From: Nostoc favosum CHAB5714
GTDB lineage: Bacteria; Cyanobacteriota; Cyanobacteriia; Cyanobacteriales; Nostocaceae
Length of the DNA stretch: 38,656 nt
Assembly (NCBI RefSeq): GCF_020829495.1
Contig: NZ_JAIVFQ010000064.1
Coordinates: forward strand, 1-38,656
Direction: 5' to 3'
The translations under genes were made by a program, and so were the position numbers. Positions within the stretch are counted from its first letter, which is position 1, and each line of letters starts with the position of its first letter. Below, one piece after another: positions 38,530-38,656 of the stretch. The notes below the pieces were generated by a model. It was not told where the DNA came from, made no database searches, and saw nothing but the letters and a program-made list of their open reading frames with translations.

Positions 38530-38656
38530 TTTGACACTCCCCAGCCATAAATGGCGGGGATTCTAGCATCAATGACGTTCTTTGCTTTTACAGGTCTTAC
38601 GACCAATAGAAGTAGAGAGAACATCTCCGCTAGCGTTACTTTCCAGATGCCCTCCG
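38530..38656 (-). ncRNA. Possible omega-RNA / right end of an IS200/IS605 element
   Basis: On the minus strand GAATCCCCGCCATTTATGGC-TGGGG forms a strong hairpin (38539-38559) followed by AGTGTCAA. This hairpin and tail resemble those found just after tnpB genes in cyanobacterial IS200/IS605 elements. In such elements the RNA guide spans the end of tnpB and the right end. If that holds here, sequence left of ~38530 would be the guide/target flank. Boundaries are inferred. Confidence 0.45.
38569..38656 (-). CDS. tnpB: C-terminal 29 codons of a TnpB-like protein, cut by window edge
   Basis: The minus strand at the window edge reads GGHLESNASGDVLSTSIG, then RKTCKSKERH and a TGA at 38569-38571. 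A Gly-rich link and a basic tail just before a right-end hairpin match the C-terminus of IS200/IS605 TnpB proteins. In those the zinc finger and last RuvC piece lie just upstream, here beyond the window. TnpB is an RNA-guided DNA nuclease. The call rests on the short tail and its context. Confidence 0.55.
   Translation of the reverse strand, partial: GGHLESNASGDVLSTSIGRKTCKSKERH

Noticed and set aside
38427..38624. Minus-strand 65-codon frame (LLLVVRPVKAKNV...)
   Set aside because: Out of frame with the TnpB-like tail ending at 38569, and it crosses the hairpin.

Overview
The window reads as chromosome from a filamentous, probably heterocyst-forming cyanobacterium close to Nostoc/Anabaena. 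The evidence is the many HIP1 palindromes (GCGATCGC), heptanucleotide STRR repeats, an XisH/XisI pair, three Uma2 genes, a caspase-like protein, a long pentapeptide-repeat protein, and very repeat-rich intergenic DNA. No rRNA, tRNA or CRISPR array was seen. This assignment rests on gene content and repeats only.

Layout. 1-3.7 kb: a frameshifted remnant, a transaldolase-like gene, a one-helix microprotein, a Uma2 nuclease, xisH-xisI and a TMEM175-type channel. 3.9-4.4 kb: a 21-bp tandem array split by a MITE. 4.5-9.8 kb, minus strand: tandem ABM-domain protein, SDR oxidoreductase, a secreted protein, an orphan RND/HlyD adaptor, and a 2OG-Fe(II) oxygenase. 10.3-10.6 kb: a double-glycine-leader peptide with 15-bp pentapeptide-like repeats. 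10.8-17.3 kb, minus strand: SLH-GHL10 glycosidase-like protein, HdeD-like protein, DUF1400 protein, a small protein, and a caspase-TPR effector paired with an EACC1-type partner. 17.5-18.6 kb is gene-free and repeat-packed. 18.8-22.6 kb: a PPOX-like flavoprotein, two gene fragments fused through a 9-bp minisatellite (aldo/keto reductase front, TPP-enzyme back), chaB-like and a glycine-zipper membrane protein. 23-30.2 kb: a Uma2 with a heptad tail, two GNATs, a nucleoside phosphorylase, a retropepsin-like protease, an AhpD-like/hydrolase pair and an RTX C-terminal remnant. 30.4-35.3 kb: tyrA, the pentapeptide protein, a DUF1517-like protein, a lipoprotein and a small membrane protein. 35.9-38.6 kb: a PIN/antitoxin pair, a third Uma2, a HIT protein, and what looks like the 3' end of an IS200/IS605 tnpB gene running off the window.

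The strongest signal is a dense set of non-autonomous inverted-repeat elements (MITEs), at least seven TIR families. Target-site duplications can be read directly and resolve the nesting order. MITE-1 (TIR TATCATGTCCGC) duplicates TNA: TAA, TCA, TGA and TTA are all represented. MITE-2 (TIR TAGGACTTACGCA) duplicates 5 bp. MITE-5 duplicates 6 bp. They insert into one another: MITE-1 in MITE-1, MITE-1 in MITE-2, MITE-2 in MITE-1, MITE-3 in MITE-2, MITE-4 in MITE-2. Two MITE-2 copies are hit at the identical TAA in the right TIR by different elements. Several copies end 20-35 bp upstream of start codons.

The best candidates for less-described functional systems are the GG-leader repeat peptide upstream of the 2OG-Fe(II) oxygenase, and the EACC1-caspase operon.
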